Shown here piece by piece: positions 1 to 11,571 of a DNA stretch of 64,000 nucleotides. A program made the translations under genes and the position numbers. Origin of the DNA: Canna indica. Its lineage: Eukaryota; Streptophyta; Magnoliopsida; Zingiberales; Cannaceae. Where the stretch lies: the NCBI GenBank assembly GCA_034359265.1, contig CP136896.1, positions 37,128,001-37,192,000 on the forward strand. Direction: 5' to 3'. Numbering within the stretch: the first letter of the stretch is position 1; every line of letters begins with the position of its first letter. The notes beneath the pieces were generated by a model. It saw only the letters and a list, made by a program, of their open reading frames with translations, was not told the DNA's origin and did not search any database.

Positions 1-1
1 A

Positions 2-1762
2 GGTATCTTTTGGGAATTACCCTATTGGAGTTCATTACTGATTCGACATAATTTAGATGTCATGCACATTGAAAAAAATATGTTTGATAATATTTTCAAC
101 ACTTTGATGGATGTTTTCGGAAAAACTAAAGATAATGTCAAAGCCCGACATGATCTGAAAATACTTTGTAAAAGACCAGAGTTGGAGTTACAAGAGGTCA
201 ACGGACGATATCTAAAATCGAAGGCCCCGTATGTGTTAAATAAACAACATATCAAAGATGTTTGTCAATGGATAAAAGAACTCATATTACTCGATGGATA
301 TGCTTCAAACTTATCTCGATGTGTGAACGTCGATGATTGCAAAATATCAGGAATGAAGAGCCATGATTGTCATGTCATGCAGAGATTGCTTCCGATCGCA
401 TTTCGAGATCTTTTACCTGATAATATTTGGGGTCTGTTGACTGAATTAAGTATATTTTTTAGAAACATTTGTGCAAATGTCCTTCGAGTCGAAGATATGT
501 CAACACTTGAAAGTAATATTGTTGAAATCATATGCAAGCTGGAGCAGTTTTTTCCTCCTGTATTTTTTGACTCGATGGAGCATCTACCGATACACTTGGC
601 ATACGAGACATGAGTTGGTGGCCCCGTTCAATATCGGTGGATGTACTTATTTGAAAGATACATGAATCGTCTGAAGAAAAAAGTAAAGAACACCGCAACT
701 GTTGAAGGATCAATATCTAAATCGTATATCATCCTAGAAATTTCAACATTCTTCTCATTTTACTTTGAATCGACAGTACAGACAAGATTTGATCGTCTTC
801 CACGTAACGATGACGGGGGAGTTCAACATTCAGATGGACGTTTAAATATATTTTGTCACTCTAGTCGTGCTTTTGATTCTCGTCCATCTCGACACTTAAG
901 CGAGGAAGAGTATCATTTGGCACACTTGTATGTATTACTCAATTATGCAGAGATTGAACAATTCATTGAAATATTTGACATTGAGATGGTGCAAAAATAC
1001 TCTATTCACAACGATCAAGAATTGGAGAGATTACAAAATTGTGATTTCCCAACATGGATTCAAGCTTACAGTAAAGATCACCGAGCTGAAATAGATCATC
1101 AGCGACTAGTGTCCTATTATAGCGGATATTTTGTTAATGGATACAAATTTCACACGGTGGAATATGCATTTACAAAAAAGATGATGAATGTCGAGGTCTG
1201 CGTGAAAGGGACAACCTATGTTGAATGTGATATGGATTTTTATGGATTGGTGGAAGAAGTGATAGAGTTGCACTACTTCGGCTTAAAATTAGTGATCCTA
1301 TTTAGATGTCATTGGTTCGATACAACAGAAAGGGGCATGAAAGTTTATCCAAAATACAAACTTGTTGAGGTTAATTACAAATCGAAATTGGCAGCAAATG
1401 AGCCTTTTATATTGGCATCACAAGCCGAACAAGTATATTACGCGACGTATCCAGCTCGAAATAAAGATAGAGGAAATTGGCGTGTAGTCTGTAAGACTAA
1501 AGGTAGAGGAAAAATTGATCGGATAGCAGGAGAAAATGAGCCGATACCTGATGTGACATATGGTTTCTATCAAGAAGATGATCCTCCTGCTGTAGATCGT
1601 ATTATTCCAATACTCGAGGATGCAGATACAGCGTCAATTCAATTAGAAGTTGAATATGTTGATGATAACGATCATGAAATTGAGGAAGCTGGAGATGAAG
1701 AAGATGAAGAAGAGGAAGAAGAGGAAGAATTCGAAGACTATTACTTAGATGATGAGGAATAA
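2..1762 (+). pseudogene. TNP2-type CACTA transposase, C-terminal half, one internal stop
   Basis: The reading frame is open from the window edge, with the family motif HNLDVMHIEKNMFDNI near 46-95, a DUF4218 region (SHDCHVMQRLLP to about 750) and a DUF4216 region around 1200-1450 (KGTTYVECDMDFYGLVEE). It ends in a very acidic tail of Glu and Asp. The frame is interrupted once, by TGA at 611-613, within the conserved stretch that reads YET-stop-VGGPVQYRWMY. Both sides are in the same frame, so a single nonsense change, plausibly CGA to TGA by methyl-cytosine deamination, is the only visible break. In intact relatives this protein cuts and joins the element ends. The N-terminal part lies outside the window. 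Confidence 0.9.
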
Positions 1763-1837
1763 TTGTAAAATATATCTTATATTAAATATATCTTTACTAT
1801 ATATATAATAATCTAATTATATGCCTATTTGACAGAT

Positions 1838-3347
1838 ATGTCTGGTCGTGGTTATCGCCATAGGAGAGCTTCAGAGTCTCCTATCGGTGAGACTCCAGCA
1901 CTCACTGAGCACGTTGATCCTCTTGCCGATGATACTGCTGAGGCTAGTACATCTAGACGCAGGCGGCCACGCGGGCCGAACAGGTGGCAGCCTCCACCAA
2001 CCGCAGAGTCACACAGATTCATTAGCGTGATTGGCGAGTGGTAATATATCATGAATTATGAATCATTAAAAATTCATTATATCATAATATAATATTAAAT
2101 TTTATTTTTGTTGTGCAGGTTTGAGCAAGAAGAAGTGCCAAGGAGCATTTCTTCTACCATTCGACGATATATGCATGGGGCATGGCCCACGTGGTCTCAC
2201 GTGCCCAGTGAGCACGTCGATATGCTATGGCGCGAGTTTGAGGCACGTATTAATTTTTTTTGTACATGCATGATGATTAATATTGGTACTGATATTATTG
2301 TTTTGTAGGCTCGCTTTACATGGGCCGAGAACCAGAGGCCCTTCATTTACGCTGCCTGGGAGGCCATTTCTCGGGTGAGGTACAACGGGCAGCTGGGGCA
2401 GGCCTGGTCCCAGGCGATGGCCCAAGCTGGGACCACTAACATCGTGGAGACTTGGGGATACGGCCCCGATTGGATTACTTCGGATATATGGGACCAGCTC
2501 ATGGCATTATGGTCGATGAATCGATGGCAGGAGGTTTCTAGGACTGCGGCTAGAAACCGCATGTCGACGGGAGGAGCGCGTCACACTGGCGGCTCTATTG
2601 CATTTGCGGTGCACGCGAACCGTATGGTAAGTATACCTTACTTTTAATTTTATATTTTATTTGTTACTTTGTGTAGTAATTAATGTATTTTTTTTGTAAA
2701 TGTAGATGATGGTGTTGGACGATGGGACTATCCAGCGACCCTCCCCGATGGCGGTGTTTGAGCAGACACACCATCGAGTGCATGGGACGGGGGAGTACGT
2801 CGACAACCGCGCTGCATTTTATTATGGTAAGTATATTTGTTTAAATTATTCATTATATATTTATAATTTAAGTTTTATGAAAAATATTAAACAAAAAATT
2901 AAACTCGAGTAGGAGACCTACAGTCAAACGGTGATACAGCGTGGAGGCACCCCCGAGGACTTTGACGTAGCAGCGTGGGTCGATGCTGCAGGTGGCTGGG
3001 ACCACGGCCGCATATATGGTTTTACAAATAGTGGTCATGCGCGAGCCGTGCTAGGGCCACTTGGGGCACCAACCCCTCCGGTCGTTGGTGAGCGATCGTC
3101 CACCTCCAGGTCCAGTTATGATCATAGTAGCAGGATAAGGACATTGGAGGAGACGGTCGCGCATCAAACTGAGATGATGGAGCGTCAGAGTCAGATGATG
3201 ACGGAGATGCATGCTATGCTACGCAACATGTCAGGTTATCATTCGGCATCATCTGGTCCATTGACCTCGAGTCAGTCCACGTCGGTGTACACTCAAGCAC
3301 TCCAGACCCCGCCATATGATCCAGATCATCCTCCATCGTCATCGTGA
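1838..3347 (+). pseudogene. Transposase_24-like second gene of the CACTA element, frameshifted
   Basis: I infer five exons: 1838-2040, 2119-2242, 2309-2626, 2706-2826 and 2913-3347. Spliced, they give a protein starting MSGRGYRHRRASESP, with GPNRWQPPP, a Trp-rich middle (YGPDWITSDIWDQL) and NRMSTGGARHTGGS, which resembles the plant Ptta/En/Spm Transposase_24 family. The C-terminus has a short coiled coil rich in Met and Gln (around 3140-3230). Introns 1, 3 and 4 are GT-AG; intron 2 seems to use GC-AG (GAG then GCACGTAT). Exon 4 has 16 nt after the NR codons (GCTGCATTTTATTATG) where the copy at 22230 has 15, so this copy is shifted by one base. The likely role is binding of the subterminal repeats, by analogy with TNPA-type proteins. 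Confidence 0.75.
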
Positions 3348-3600
3348 GATTTATATATATATATATTGACTTTGTTACTTAGGTTTAATTTGTTTTGTTT
3401 ATATATTGATACTTCAATTTTGCATTTGAATAGTTTTTATACGATTGTGGATACAAATAAACATCTATATAATTGTTTTGATGTATATCTGGGTGTATTT
3501 GTGATGTGTGAATGAATGTATGTATGGGTGTATGGGTGTGTGAGTTATGTATCAGATAATGTATCAATGTATTAATGGAAATTTGGAATTTTAAAATTTT

Positions 3601-3909
3601 CGCTGTTGTAGGAATTTGTCATCAGCAACGGCTTTCCCACGGCCGTCCGTGGGAAAGCCGTTACTAAAAGTGTATCGTAAGTCGTTGCTGATGTCATACA
3701 GCAACGGCTTAGCAACGGTCTTTCACTAACGGCCTTGCCACGGCCTCACGGGCCATTGCTAATAATGTTATCAGCAACAGCCTTGTGTCCGTGGAAAAGC
3801 CATTGCTGATCCGTTGCTAATTTATCAGCAACGCGTTTTTCAGCCACGGCTCCGTTGCAACGGGCCGGGCCGTTGCAAGCCGTTGTTGATGCCCATTTTT
3901 CTAGTAGTG
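3601..3909. repeat. CACTA subterminal repeat array
   Basis: The last 300 bp of the element are a dense set of short motifs in both orientations, centred on CAGCAACGGC and its complement GCCGTTGCTG. Several are joined as small palindromes, such as GGCTTTCCCACGG followed by CCGTGGGAAAGCC. Arrays like this are the binding sites of element-encoded DNA-binding proteins in En/Spm. The same array occurs at 21070-21425, 24395-24650 and 16885-17285. Confidence 0.85.
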
Positions 3910-3910
3910 G

Positions 3911-4157
3911 TAGATACCCTTATGGAAGAGAAACATGCCCTAGATGAAGCTAAGAAAAACTTAGAAAATGACAACAAAAAATTGGAAGATGAAAACAAGT
4001 ACTTAAGTGATCAAGTAGAGCACTTGAATGATAGCATGCTAACTTTAAAAAGGGAATTTTCCATGCTAAATAAAAAAATGACAACCTTACAACATACCAT
4101 GCCTAAGGTTGTCCATGCCAAAAAGTCATCACACTTCCATGCTCACATACAAGTTTG
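3911..4157 (+). pseudogene. Ty1/copia gag fragment (coiled-coil part)
   Basis: The open frame reads EEKHALDEAKKNLENDNKK and continues as a Lys/Glu-rich coiled coil ending in [15 protein letters not shown]. It resembles the coiled-coil part of the gag at 62003-63340 (LHALHKSMNELKGEITFLNKK, then HHHSHI), but lies on the plus strand. It abuts the CACTA terminus on the left and gypsy RNase H sequence on the right. Neither LTR nor zinc knuckle remains. Confidence 0.6.
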
Positions 4158-4390
4158 GGAGGATTGGTAGTCTACTGTGACGCCTCTCGGGTCGGCCTCG
4201 GGTGTGTGCTAATGCAGTATGGCAGAGTGATTGCTTTTGTGTCCCACCAATTGAAGATACATGAGAAGAACTACCCAGCACATGATTTGGAATTGGCGGC
4301 GGTAGTGTTTGCTCTGAAGCTATGGCGCCACTACTTATACGATGAGGCTTGTGAGATTTATACCAACCACAAAAGCCTCTCATGGTGGGT
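4158..4390 (+). pseudogene. Ty3/gypsy RNase H fragment
   Basis: The frame reads [40 protein letters not shown] and EIYTNHKSL, the start of a gypsy RNase H domain with the first catalytic Asp in VYCDAS and the Glu in DLELAAV. It stops after NHKSL, where the sequence jumps straight to the integrase C-terminus. The rest of RNase H, the HHCC zinc module and the integrase core are missing. It is the same lineage as the pol remnants at 41229-44282 and 53690-56400. Confidence 0.88.
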
Positions 4391-4942
4391 CCTGATCTAG
4401 TTGAGGAGGCAGTGGAGAAGGTAAAAATCATAAAGGAAAGATTGTTGGCGGTGCAGAGTCGCCAGAAGATGTATGCTGATAAGAAGGTCAGATAGTTGGA
4501 GTTCACGGAGGGCGACCTAGTGTTCTTTAAGGTCTCCCCCATGAAAGGAGTGGTTCGATTTGGAAAGAAAGGGAAGCTGAGTCCCAGGTTCGTTGGGCCT
4601 TTTCCCATTCTCCAACGGAGGGGTGCTGTAGCTTATGAGCTGGCCGTGCCCCCTAGCATGAGCAGGGTACACCCGATTTTTCATGTATCAATGCTCAGGC
4701 GATATGTGAGAGATGATTCGCATGTGATGGAACCTTTTGTGGTTAAGGTGGATTCAGCTATCTCATTTGAGGAAAGGCCAATGGAGATCCTTGATCGCCA
4801 AATAATAAAGTTGATGTCCAAAGAAATCCCTCTGGTAAAGGTTAGATGGGAGCACCACTCCGGGCAGGAAGCCAGTTGGGAGGTAGAGCGAGACATGAGA
4901 GAGTGCTACCCTTCAATGTTTGAAGAACCGGTAAGTTCTTAG
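4391..4942 (+). pseudogene. Ty3/gypsy integrase C-terminus and chromodomain-like end
   Basis: The sequence [20 protein letters not shown] is followed by EGDLVFFKVSPMKGVVRFGK, the conserved GKLSPRFVGPFPIL block, VHPIFHVSMLRRYV, and an aromatic-rich tail VRWEHHSGQEASWEVERDM that looks like the chromodomain-type end of Tekay/Del-like chromoviruses. A stop codon (TAG near 4494) interrupts the frame before LEFTEGD. The purine tract and LTR follow within 50 bp, so the order is normal for the 3' end of a gypsy element. Confidence 0.88.
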
Positions 4943-4974
4943 AATTCAGCAAAATTTGAGGACGAATTTCCCTT

Positions 4975-4986
4975 AAGGGGGGGAGG
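4975..4986 (+). other. Polypurine tract of the gypsy element
   Basis: AAGGGGGGGAGG lies directly before the LTR that opens with TGTAAGACCC at 4988. Its position between pol end and LTR fits the primer site for plus-strand synthesis. Confidence 0.8.
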
Positions 4987-6203
4987 TTGTAAGACCCAAA
5001 GTTTCCTAATATGGAATTTATTTTGGTGAAGCGTACCGGATCGGGAGCTAGTCGGGTCGAGTCGCAAAATCACCGCGAGTAGAAGGTATAATTTAAGTTT
5101 TATGAATTTTTGTTGTTAAATATTCCTTTCCTTCATGATCATGAAATGATTTAGTAGAGTCAGATCTGAAATCGTGTTCACGGATCGAGTCGGGGTTCAA
5201 ATCGAGTTCGGATTGAATCGAGTAGGGGCTAATTAAGTGAGAGGGGCAAATTGGTCAAAGGGAAATGAGGGAATTAAATCCTCACCCCCTTAGCAGTCGT
5301 GCGGCTCATGCATTGGAGCCACACGTAGCCCGTCAAGAGAGAGGAGAGAGGGAGAGCTTTGAGGTCGGCGCCGGATTCGTGCCGTCGTCGAAAAAATCAA
5401 GATCGTCGTTGCTCGTCCAGTTTTTCCCTTAGATCAAGGTGAGTGGGTCGAACCTGGTTATGTAGGGTAGGCGTGTAGCCGACTCAAGGTTTTAAGGGTT
5501 TTCTTTTGATTTCTTGAGTACTTATGTTGATTCACCGATGTTTCTTCCAAGATTCGATCCAAACGTTATGTATGCCGTTCGTATGAAGTTTTCTCATCGT
5601 TTTCTTGAAGGGAAAAAGGGGGAAGGTCATGCCGAATTTTCCTCCAATTTCCTAGAGTGGTCGGAAGCCCTCTGTTTTGAGTTTCTCTCATGATTGATGA
5701 CTTGATTCCTCTCAACCATGGCCGAGAACCTTTTTCCCCTACCCTGGTTGCTCTCGGCCGAGCATGAGCAACCTTGGGTAGGCTCGGCCGAGTAGGTGGG
5801 GAAAGGGGAAAAGGGCTTGAGTTGGTTCACATTTACGTGTAGGGTATTAAATCCTTGATTTCATATGGATCACTCAATCAGTATATGAATTGTTAGTAGT
5901 GATAGATTGAGAATATCATGCTATAAGGAAATGTTCTTCATAGGGTATACATGGTTAGAATTTCGTATGGCATATAATTTTGAAAAAGTTCCTCCATTAA
6001 TTTACTAGTATTGAACTTTTACCATGTTAGTTTAGTTATTACCTTGCTGAAATTTATTGATAAAATGCAGAATTAAATTTCTTTATTGTTGCAACATATG
6101 GTTATTCATGGTAGTAAGTGTAGCATAGTTTCCTTATAATTTAGATGTTGTGATATAACTGTATTTGAACATGTCATTGCTTACGACATGTGATTTACAC
6201 TTA

Positions 6204-8752
6204 GGGCACGTTTGTTTTGTTAAAAAGTGGGAGACAGGACTGAATTTTGGGTCTTGTCCCCCGTTTGGTTTGTAAAAATAAGAAGGAACAGGATTTCAAG
6301 CCTTTTTGGTGTACCGAGAAAATTCTCGGTACACCAATCTGGGGCGGAGGACTTTGAGGCCAAAAGACCTCAATGCCCTCGACTCAAACCCTAACCGCTC
6401 TCGCATGGGTATCCCTCGACTCATCACTCTCGCCCTCTCGTTCGCGTTACCTAGCGTCTTCGCCTCTTGCCCTCTCGCATCCGACTCCCCCGAGCCGTTG
6501 ACGCCCCCAACTCCCACCGAGCCCTCGACTCCCCCCGTTCGCTTCCTCTGCCCGCCCTCGCGACAACGAACCTACTGCTGCAATGCATCCCTCACGATGC
6601 CTCCCCACTTGACCAACCCTCCCCTCTCAATGAACCCTCCCCTCATGACGCCTCCCATTCCGACAAAGCTGGTGCTTGTCTCCCCTTGCGTCGAAGCTGG
6701 TGCTAGCAATAACATAGCTCACGTGTTGGATTTAATACATCGGAGTGGGGAAATCGAACCCCACCGCTGCTCTTGATGCTTTGGCTGTGTTGCTCTTCAA
6801 AATCTCAACTTGAGACAGAGAAACCAAACTCCACAACTGTCCTTGAAGCTTTGGCTCGGTTTCTCTTTATAGTGTTGCTCTGAAGAGGGGAAAAAGAGCT
6901 TCTTCTCCTTCCACTGGAGCATTTTTTCTTGGATGAACAAGAGGTAGAGCCGGGGTACAGAGGGAACAAAATGGCTGAGGAGTGTTGTTTCTTGAATAAG
7001 GTAGGAAACCAAACTCCACGGCTTGTTCTGAGTGTGTAATGTTTTCCAAGTCTTTTGGATAGCTGATAGGGGTAAGAAAGTTTGGATTTTTGATCTTGCT
7101 TTGATCCGTGGGTTCTTTGCTTTTTTCGCCTTGTGATAAAGTGATAGCCTATTTATGTTAGTGGAGTTAAGATTTTTCAGTCTCTGTGATGGGTTATTTG
7201 GTCTGTTTATTGTTCACTTCAGCCTCTTTAGAGCAAACGAGTTTGGTTTCTCTTGTTTATTTGAGCTAACAGAAGAATATTGCAGCAGTCCTGGTATTCC
7301 ACCATCTGAAAGTTAATATGTGCACTACCCAAAGTCCACGACTCATAGCAGGTAACAAAGATGTTTAGGTCTTCAGGTCTGACTTGGATCTTAGCATAAT
7401 CTGATTGGCATTGGTTTAAGCATTCATGGAGGAGTGTGCATGTATGCCCGTTCGGTTCTTTGCTATTTTGTCCATGCAGAGATCTGGAAGTGGGTGGTTT
7501 GAGACTCTCTTGAAAAGCCATGTTAACATCGGCTCAAATGGGAGATCTTCTCTGTCAAAGAAAGGAGGAATAACATGTCATCTATTGTAAGGACATTAGA
7601 CAAAGTGTACAATCTGGATTGGTATAGTAGTATTTCAAAAAATGAATGCACTGCTGTTGTTGGATTCAAATGGATGCTTAATCAGGTAAATATGTTTGGC
7701 ACTATAACATCACTCAAGTGAACAGTTTGCCTTATGTGAGTAGCCTTCAACTTAATTAAAGGAATTGATGTTGCTGCTATTGAATCCAAAATTGCTTATG
7801 CCTATTAGAGCTCCTCCAGATCCTCTACAAGGTTATGGAACTGAGGATGAGGAGACAAATGAAGCTATGAGCTAATGGAGGAGCTACAAGCTGAGAGAGG
7901 AGCTACAACTGGTGGATGGACAAATGAGCTTAGCAAGAGGAGGGTGATCGAGGAAGCATTCAGTACCATATGGATCTAGCAATTACTCAAAAGCTTAAAA
8001 TATGAACTTGGCTCTCAAAGAAAGTTCATGTGGTTTAGGATCAATAAAGTTAATGTGGTTTAGGATTAATATGTTGTTGATATTGGTCAACCTTGTTAGA
8101 AGTTAGGTAATATTTATTCTACTCATGTAAAATTGCTGAAGAAGTTGGGTCATATTCTCTGTATGAAATTGACAGATTGTTCGACAGTGTATATTAATTT
8201 TTGCCATCGAGTGAACTTCCTATTGTGATTTTTCCAGTATTACTTGCTTGGTTCAACTAATGCAATAGTGTGTTTTTAGCACCAGCAAGTGGATTCAAGA
8301 GGTTATAGAAGAGTGAATCACTCAAAAATTTTATGGCTGATGTAGCCACATTACATGCCATATGAGATGTTGTTTAACTGGCCTGGTTCAATGATTATAT
8401 CAATGGAAGATATCAAGATAAATCTTTAAAGATAGATTTGATTATTTACAAGAAATTCAATGTTTCATTACCAATTACCGATTTATAAGAATATATTGAG
8501 AAAAAGATAAGTATAGCTGTGTTATAGGATTGTGTTTTGGTCATTTTGGTATCAAAATATGTAAGGGTATTTTGGTCATTTTGTCATATACAGGACTATG
8601 TTATAGCGAAACAAATGCAGGACATGATTGGATATTGTGTTCTATTCTTGATGAAACAAACATGTTATAGGTACTGTCCCAGGACATCTTGTGTTATGTC
8701 CTTGTCCCTATTTGGTGTCCTGTGACGGGCAGTTTGCGAACCAAATAGGCCC
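6204..8752. mobile_element. PIF/Harbinger-like element, no intact transposase
   Basis: The ends are imperfect inverted repeats, GGGCACGTTTGTTTTG on the left and the complement of GGGCCTATTTGGTTCG on the right. TTA is duplicated at 6201-6203 and 8753-8755, as expected for PIF/Harbinger insertion. It sits inside the gypsy LTR and is younger than it. The interior has no recognisable DDE transposase. It contains a Pro-rich open frame (6306-6776) and a short frame near 7574-7686 (reading SSIVRTLDKVYNLDWYSS) ending at a possible splice donor. I could not assign either; they may be captured or decayed sequence. Confidence 0.75.
6306..6337. repeat. Perfect 15-bp palindrome near the Harbinger-like left end
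   Basis: TTGGTGTACCGAGAA, the spacer AA, then TTCTCGGTACACCAA form a perfect inverted repeat. It lies about 100 bp inside the element. It could be a protein-binding site or a hairpin; nothing else in the window repeats it. Confidence 0.9.
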
Positions 8753-9340
8753 TTAAGGAACGTGGCGAATGACACTAGATGATTATAAGGAAATTATAGG
8801 GTGTTACTGGTCGAAAAAATCTGGACATAGACAAGCTGGGTTTCACACCTAGGAATAAATCAGCGGGCACTAGTGTTGGGATGGGAGAGCCCGAAATAGG
8901 GGAATAGGATGCGGGTGAATGCCCGGGATTAAATAAGGAATCTTTAGAACACTTTGATTGTGTATTGTGGTTGTGATGGTCGGCTGAGAAGCATGAACGG
9001 TCGGGACGACTAATGCTTGACTCGGTGGGTGATTAGGGTCTTGAGATTGCACCAGCGGGGACCGCTAGGTGTTAGACCCGAGTGGCGGAGGGTCTTGAGA
9101 TTCCGTTAGTGGGCCACGCTGACAGTAGACCCGAGTTGGGTGGGACTAGCTATCCCTAACCCGGTGGGTTCCTGAGACTAGTTGACCATCATAGTTGACG
9201 GGCTCGGTAATTGCCTCTGACTTTCCTTTTGTGTTTTATAGGCCGTACAGCCGGTTATTGTCTTGTGGTGAAGGCCGGGCAGAGCCGAACCACTTATTCT
9301 TAAACAGGCTCTAGTGGCCGAGTGATGCCTAGCCTGGGAG

Positions 9341-9816
9341 TAGGGATGTAAGCGAGCCAAGCCGCTCGCGAGCTACTCGAGATCAATTCGGTAAAAACTC
9401 GAACTCGACTCGAACTTATCGAGCTCGAGCCGAGCCAGACATGCGAGCGAGCCGAGTTCGAGCTAACCTATACTCGGCTCGAGCGGCTCGCGAGCCTAAT
9501 CGAGCCTTCTATATATATTATATACCGGGTTTGATTTTTAAATGTTATGAACCTATTACCCTCTAAAAAGAACCCAAGCTTAGTCGAGCTCGAGCTCAAT
9601 CGAGCTCGCGAACAAGCGCGGCTCGTGCAGCTCGACTCATGCTGCTTGATTTTTTTCCCGAGCCGAGCCGAGCCGAGCTCGAGTGGCTTGAATGTAGCTC
9701 GAGCTGAGCTTGAGCTGATAGACCAAAGCTCGATCGAGCTCGAGCTGAGCTCGAGTTCGTTATTTTTCAAACAAGCCGAGCCAAGCTCGGCTCGGCTCGG
9801 CTCGATTACACCCCTA
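9341..9816. mobile_element. hAT-type MITE, family 1
   Basis: The 476 bp element begins TAGGGATGTAAGCGAGCC and ends GGCTCGATTACACCCCTA. It is flanked by a perfect 8 bp duplication, CCTGGGAG (9333-9340 and 9817-9824), diagnostic of hAT insertion. The interior is a dense set of GAGCTCGAGC-like palindromic motifs. The Ser/Leu-rich frames on both strands arise from these motifs and are not genes. The second copy is at 53880-54338. Confidence 0.92.
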
Positions 9817-10393
9817 CCTGGGAGGGCTGCTATGGCCGGATATATTGTTCACACAGGTGGCCTATAGGCCGGTTGTCAGGTCATGACTAGTTTAGATCCC
9901 TAAACATTATAGATTGCTAACTTATGTGCATGTCATTATATTGGGGATTTATGTGGAGGTTCGGAAGAATCGCTCACTGAGTTCCTTGTGGACTCATGGT
10001 TTACTTCTTTTGTTTTGCATAGCCCGACCATTGAGGTATGGCTTGGAGACATGATGCAGCTGGAGGGCAAGCAGTGGTGCAAATCTCGTAGCAACGTCCA
10101 GTAGTCGTACTCGTGATGTCTAGGGTTATTTTCATACACTGAGTGGTGTTTATCTTGAAAACATATATTTGATTTTTAACTCGAGTTGTTCTTAAAAGCT
10201 GGTTTGTTTTCCATCAACTCTTTTTAGATTGTTCAAAACTATTTGAATAAATAAAAGCTTGCACCGTTGTTCTTTTACCTGTGTGTTCTTGTGGCATGTA
10301 TTTTCGGCATTTTATTGTTCAGTGTATGTAGTAGGCTTCGGCGTAACGACATATACCCTGGCCGATCACGCAACTCTGAGTTGGGGCGTGACA

Positions 10394-10750
10394 CTTAATC
10401 AATTTATCTCCCTTCATTCATATTTAGTGCATGATTTCTTAATCAATTTTATGTGCATGATTAAGAAAACAACACATTCATTTTTAGTGCAGGATTTCTC
10501 AATCAATTTTATGCCTATATACTACTTTTTCTCCCTTCATTCATATTTCGGTTCATGAATAATAAAGTTCCTACATAATTTTTTGCACAAGACATGGAAA
10601 TATTTATCTCCATAATGTCAATAAGAACATTGAAGAAAGTTTAAAATATAATAGCCTAAACATTCATGAGAACAGAGAACATACACAATATATAGGATTT
10701 TATGAGTATTTGCAGAAGTTCATATAGTAACATGTTGTTAATGGTTTTGA
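10394..10750. other. Spacer with local repeats, no gene seen
   Basis: This AT-rich stretch between the gypsy LTR and the next CACTA has short direct repeats (CTCCCTTCATTCATATTT at about 10408 and 10531; AATCAATTTTATG twice). I see no coding pattern. Confidence 0.5.
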
Positions 10751-11367
10751 CACTACTACAATTTAGCCTTTTAACGGTGATTGTTATGACATTTGTTAGC
10801 AATTGTAAATGCTGCAAAAACTTTTACCAGTAATTAATGAATTTCCACTAGATCCATTGTCGTTAAAGATTTTAGAAGCAATTTATACAATTGCTAGTAA
10901 AGACTAAAATAATCACCACTAAATGTATATATATTTAATGACTATTTTTGTAGCAATTACAATTGCTACTAAATCTTATAATGTCTTATTCAACTAATTT
11001 TCTTTGGTGACTTTTATAGTTACTATTAAATTGATAATCATAGCATAACAATGCTTATTACAATTAAACTAAAAATCACGAGATTAATCAAACAAAAATT
11101 GAAAAGATTATATTGTGAAATACTTGAACTTCAACTATCATATGAATTACAATTCAGAAACAGAAAATAAAATAAATTGAGAGTTTAACCTCATCCTCAC
11201 CCATTATAGTCTTCATATCCTTATTGTTTGAATATACCAACAAAATTATTAAAGCATCCTTCATATAAAAATGAAAAAAAAAATCCAGATATATATCTCG
11301 CCATTGTATAAAATCTCTATTTGCATCTCTCACCATTGTTTTTTCCTACTTGACTTTTGTTTTGGGG

Positions 11368-11571
11368 ATAGTACACATTTAAAAAGCCATAGCTTGAAGG
11401 TAGGATTTATGTGCTGACATCCATTCTGTGAAATCTAAACACAGATACTTCAATTCAATCTCAAGGACTCTTGCTTGATCCTCTGATAAGGGTAGAGTAG
11501 AAACTTTGGTCTTATCATTGTTGGGTAACATTGAGTTGATGTTTGTGATAGTCAAGTATCATTCTCCACAT
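11368..11571 (-). pseudogene. DUF632-like gene fragment (captured)
   Basis: On the minus strand one frame reads WRMILDYHKHQLNV, and after a frame change LEIELKYLCLDFTEWMSAHK then SYLQAMAF. This matches the spacing of the DUF632 domain of plant bZIP-like leucine-zipper proteins (pattern W-x2-M-x-x-x-H-x2-Q, then LE-x-EL-x-x-x-x-x-x-F-x-x-W, then Y-x-x-A). Two stops (TGATAA) separate the halves. The match rests on motif memory, not on a search. Confidence 0.45.

Larger units (their letters stand above)
1..3909 (+). mobile_element. CACTA (En/Spm) transposon, 3' part
   Basis: This is the downstream part of a CACTA element that enters from the left edge. It holds the C-terminal half of a TNP2 transposase (2-1762), then a second multi-exon gene (1838-3347), then a subterminal array of AGCAACGGC / GCCGTTGCT repeats. 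It ends at 3909 in TTTTTCTAGTAGTG, the reverse complement of CACTACTAGAAAAA. The same terminus opens the element at 21062, so they are one family. The 3 bp after the end are GTA; the matching 5' duplication is outside the window. Both genes are damaged, so this copy is not autonomous. Confidence 0.93.
4988..10393 (+). repeat. 3' LTR of Ty3/gypsy element with two nested insertions
   Basis: The LTR opens with TGTAAGACCC after the purine tract and ends in GTTGGGGCGTGACA at 10393. Removing the Harbinger-like insertion (6204-8752) and the hAT MITE (9341-9816) leaves about 2.4 kb. Its end is the complement of the TGTCACACCCCAAC ends at 53165 and 57238, so these are related LTRs in opposite orientation. 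No 5' LTR for this copy is in the window, and its long apparent reading frames are not conserved coding sequence. Confidence 0.85.

Noticed and set aside
6306..6776. Pro/Ser-rich frame of 156 residues in the Harbinger-like element
   Set aside because: It starts inside a palindrome, is compositionally biased and matches no domain; I could not support a gene.
9468..9867. Ser/Leu-rich frames over the hAT MITE
   Set aside because: They are translations of the repeated GAGCTCGAGC motif on both strands.
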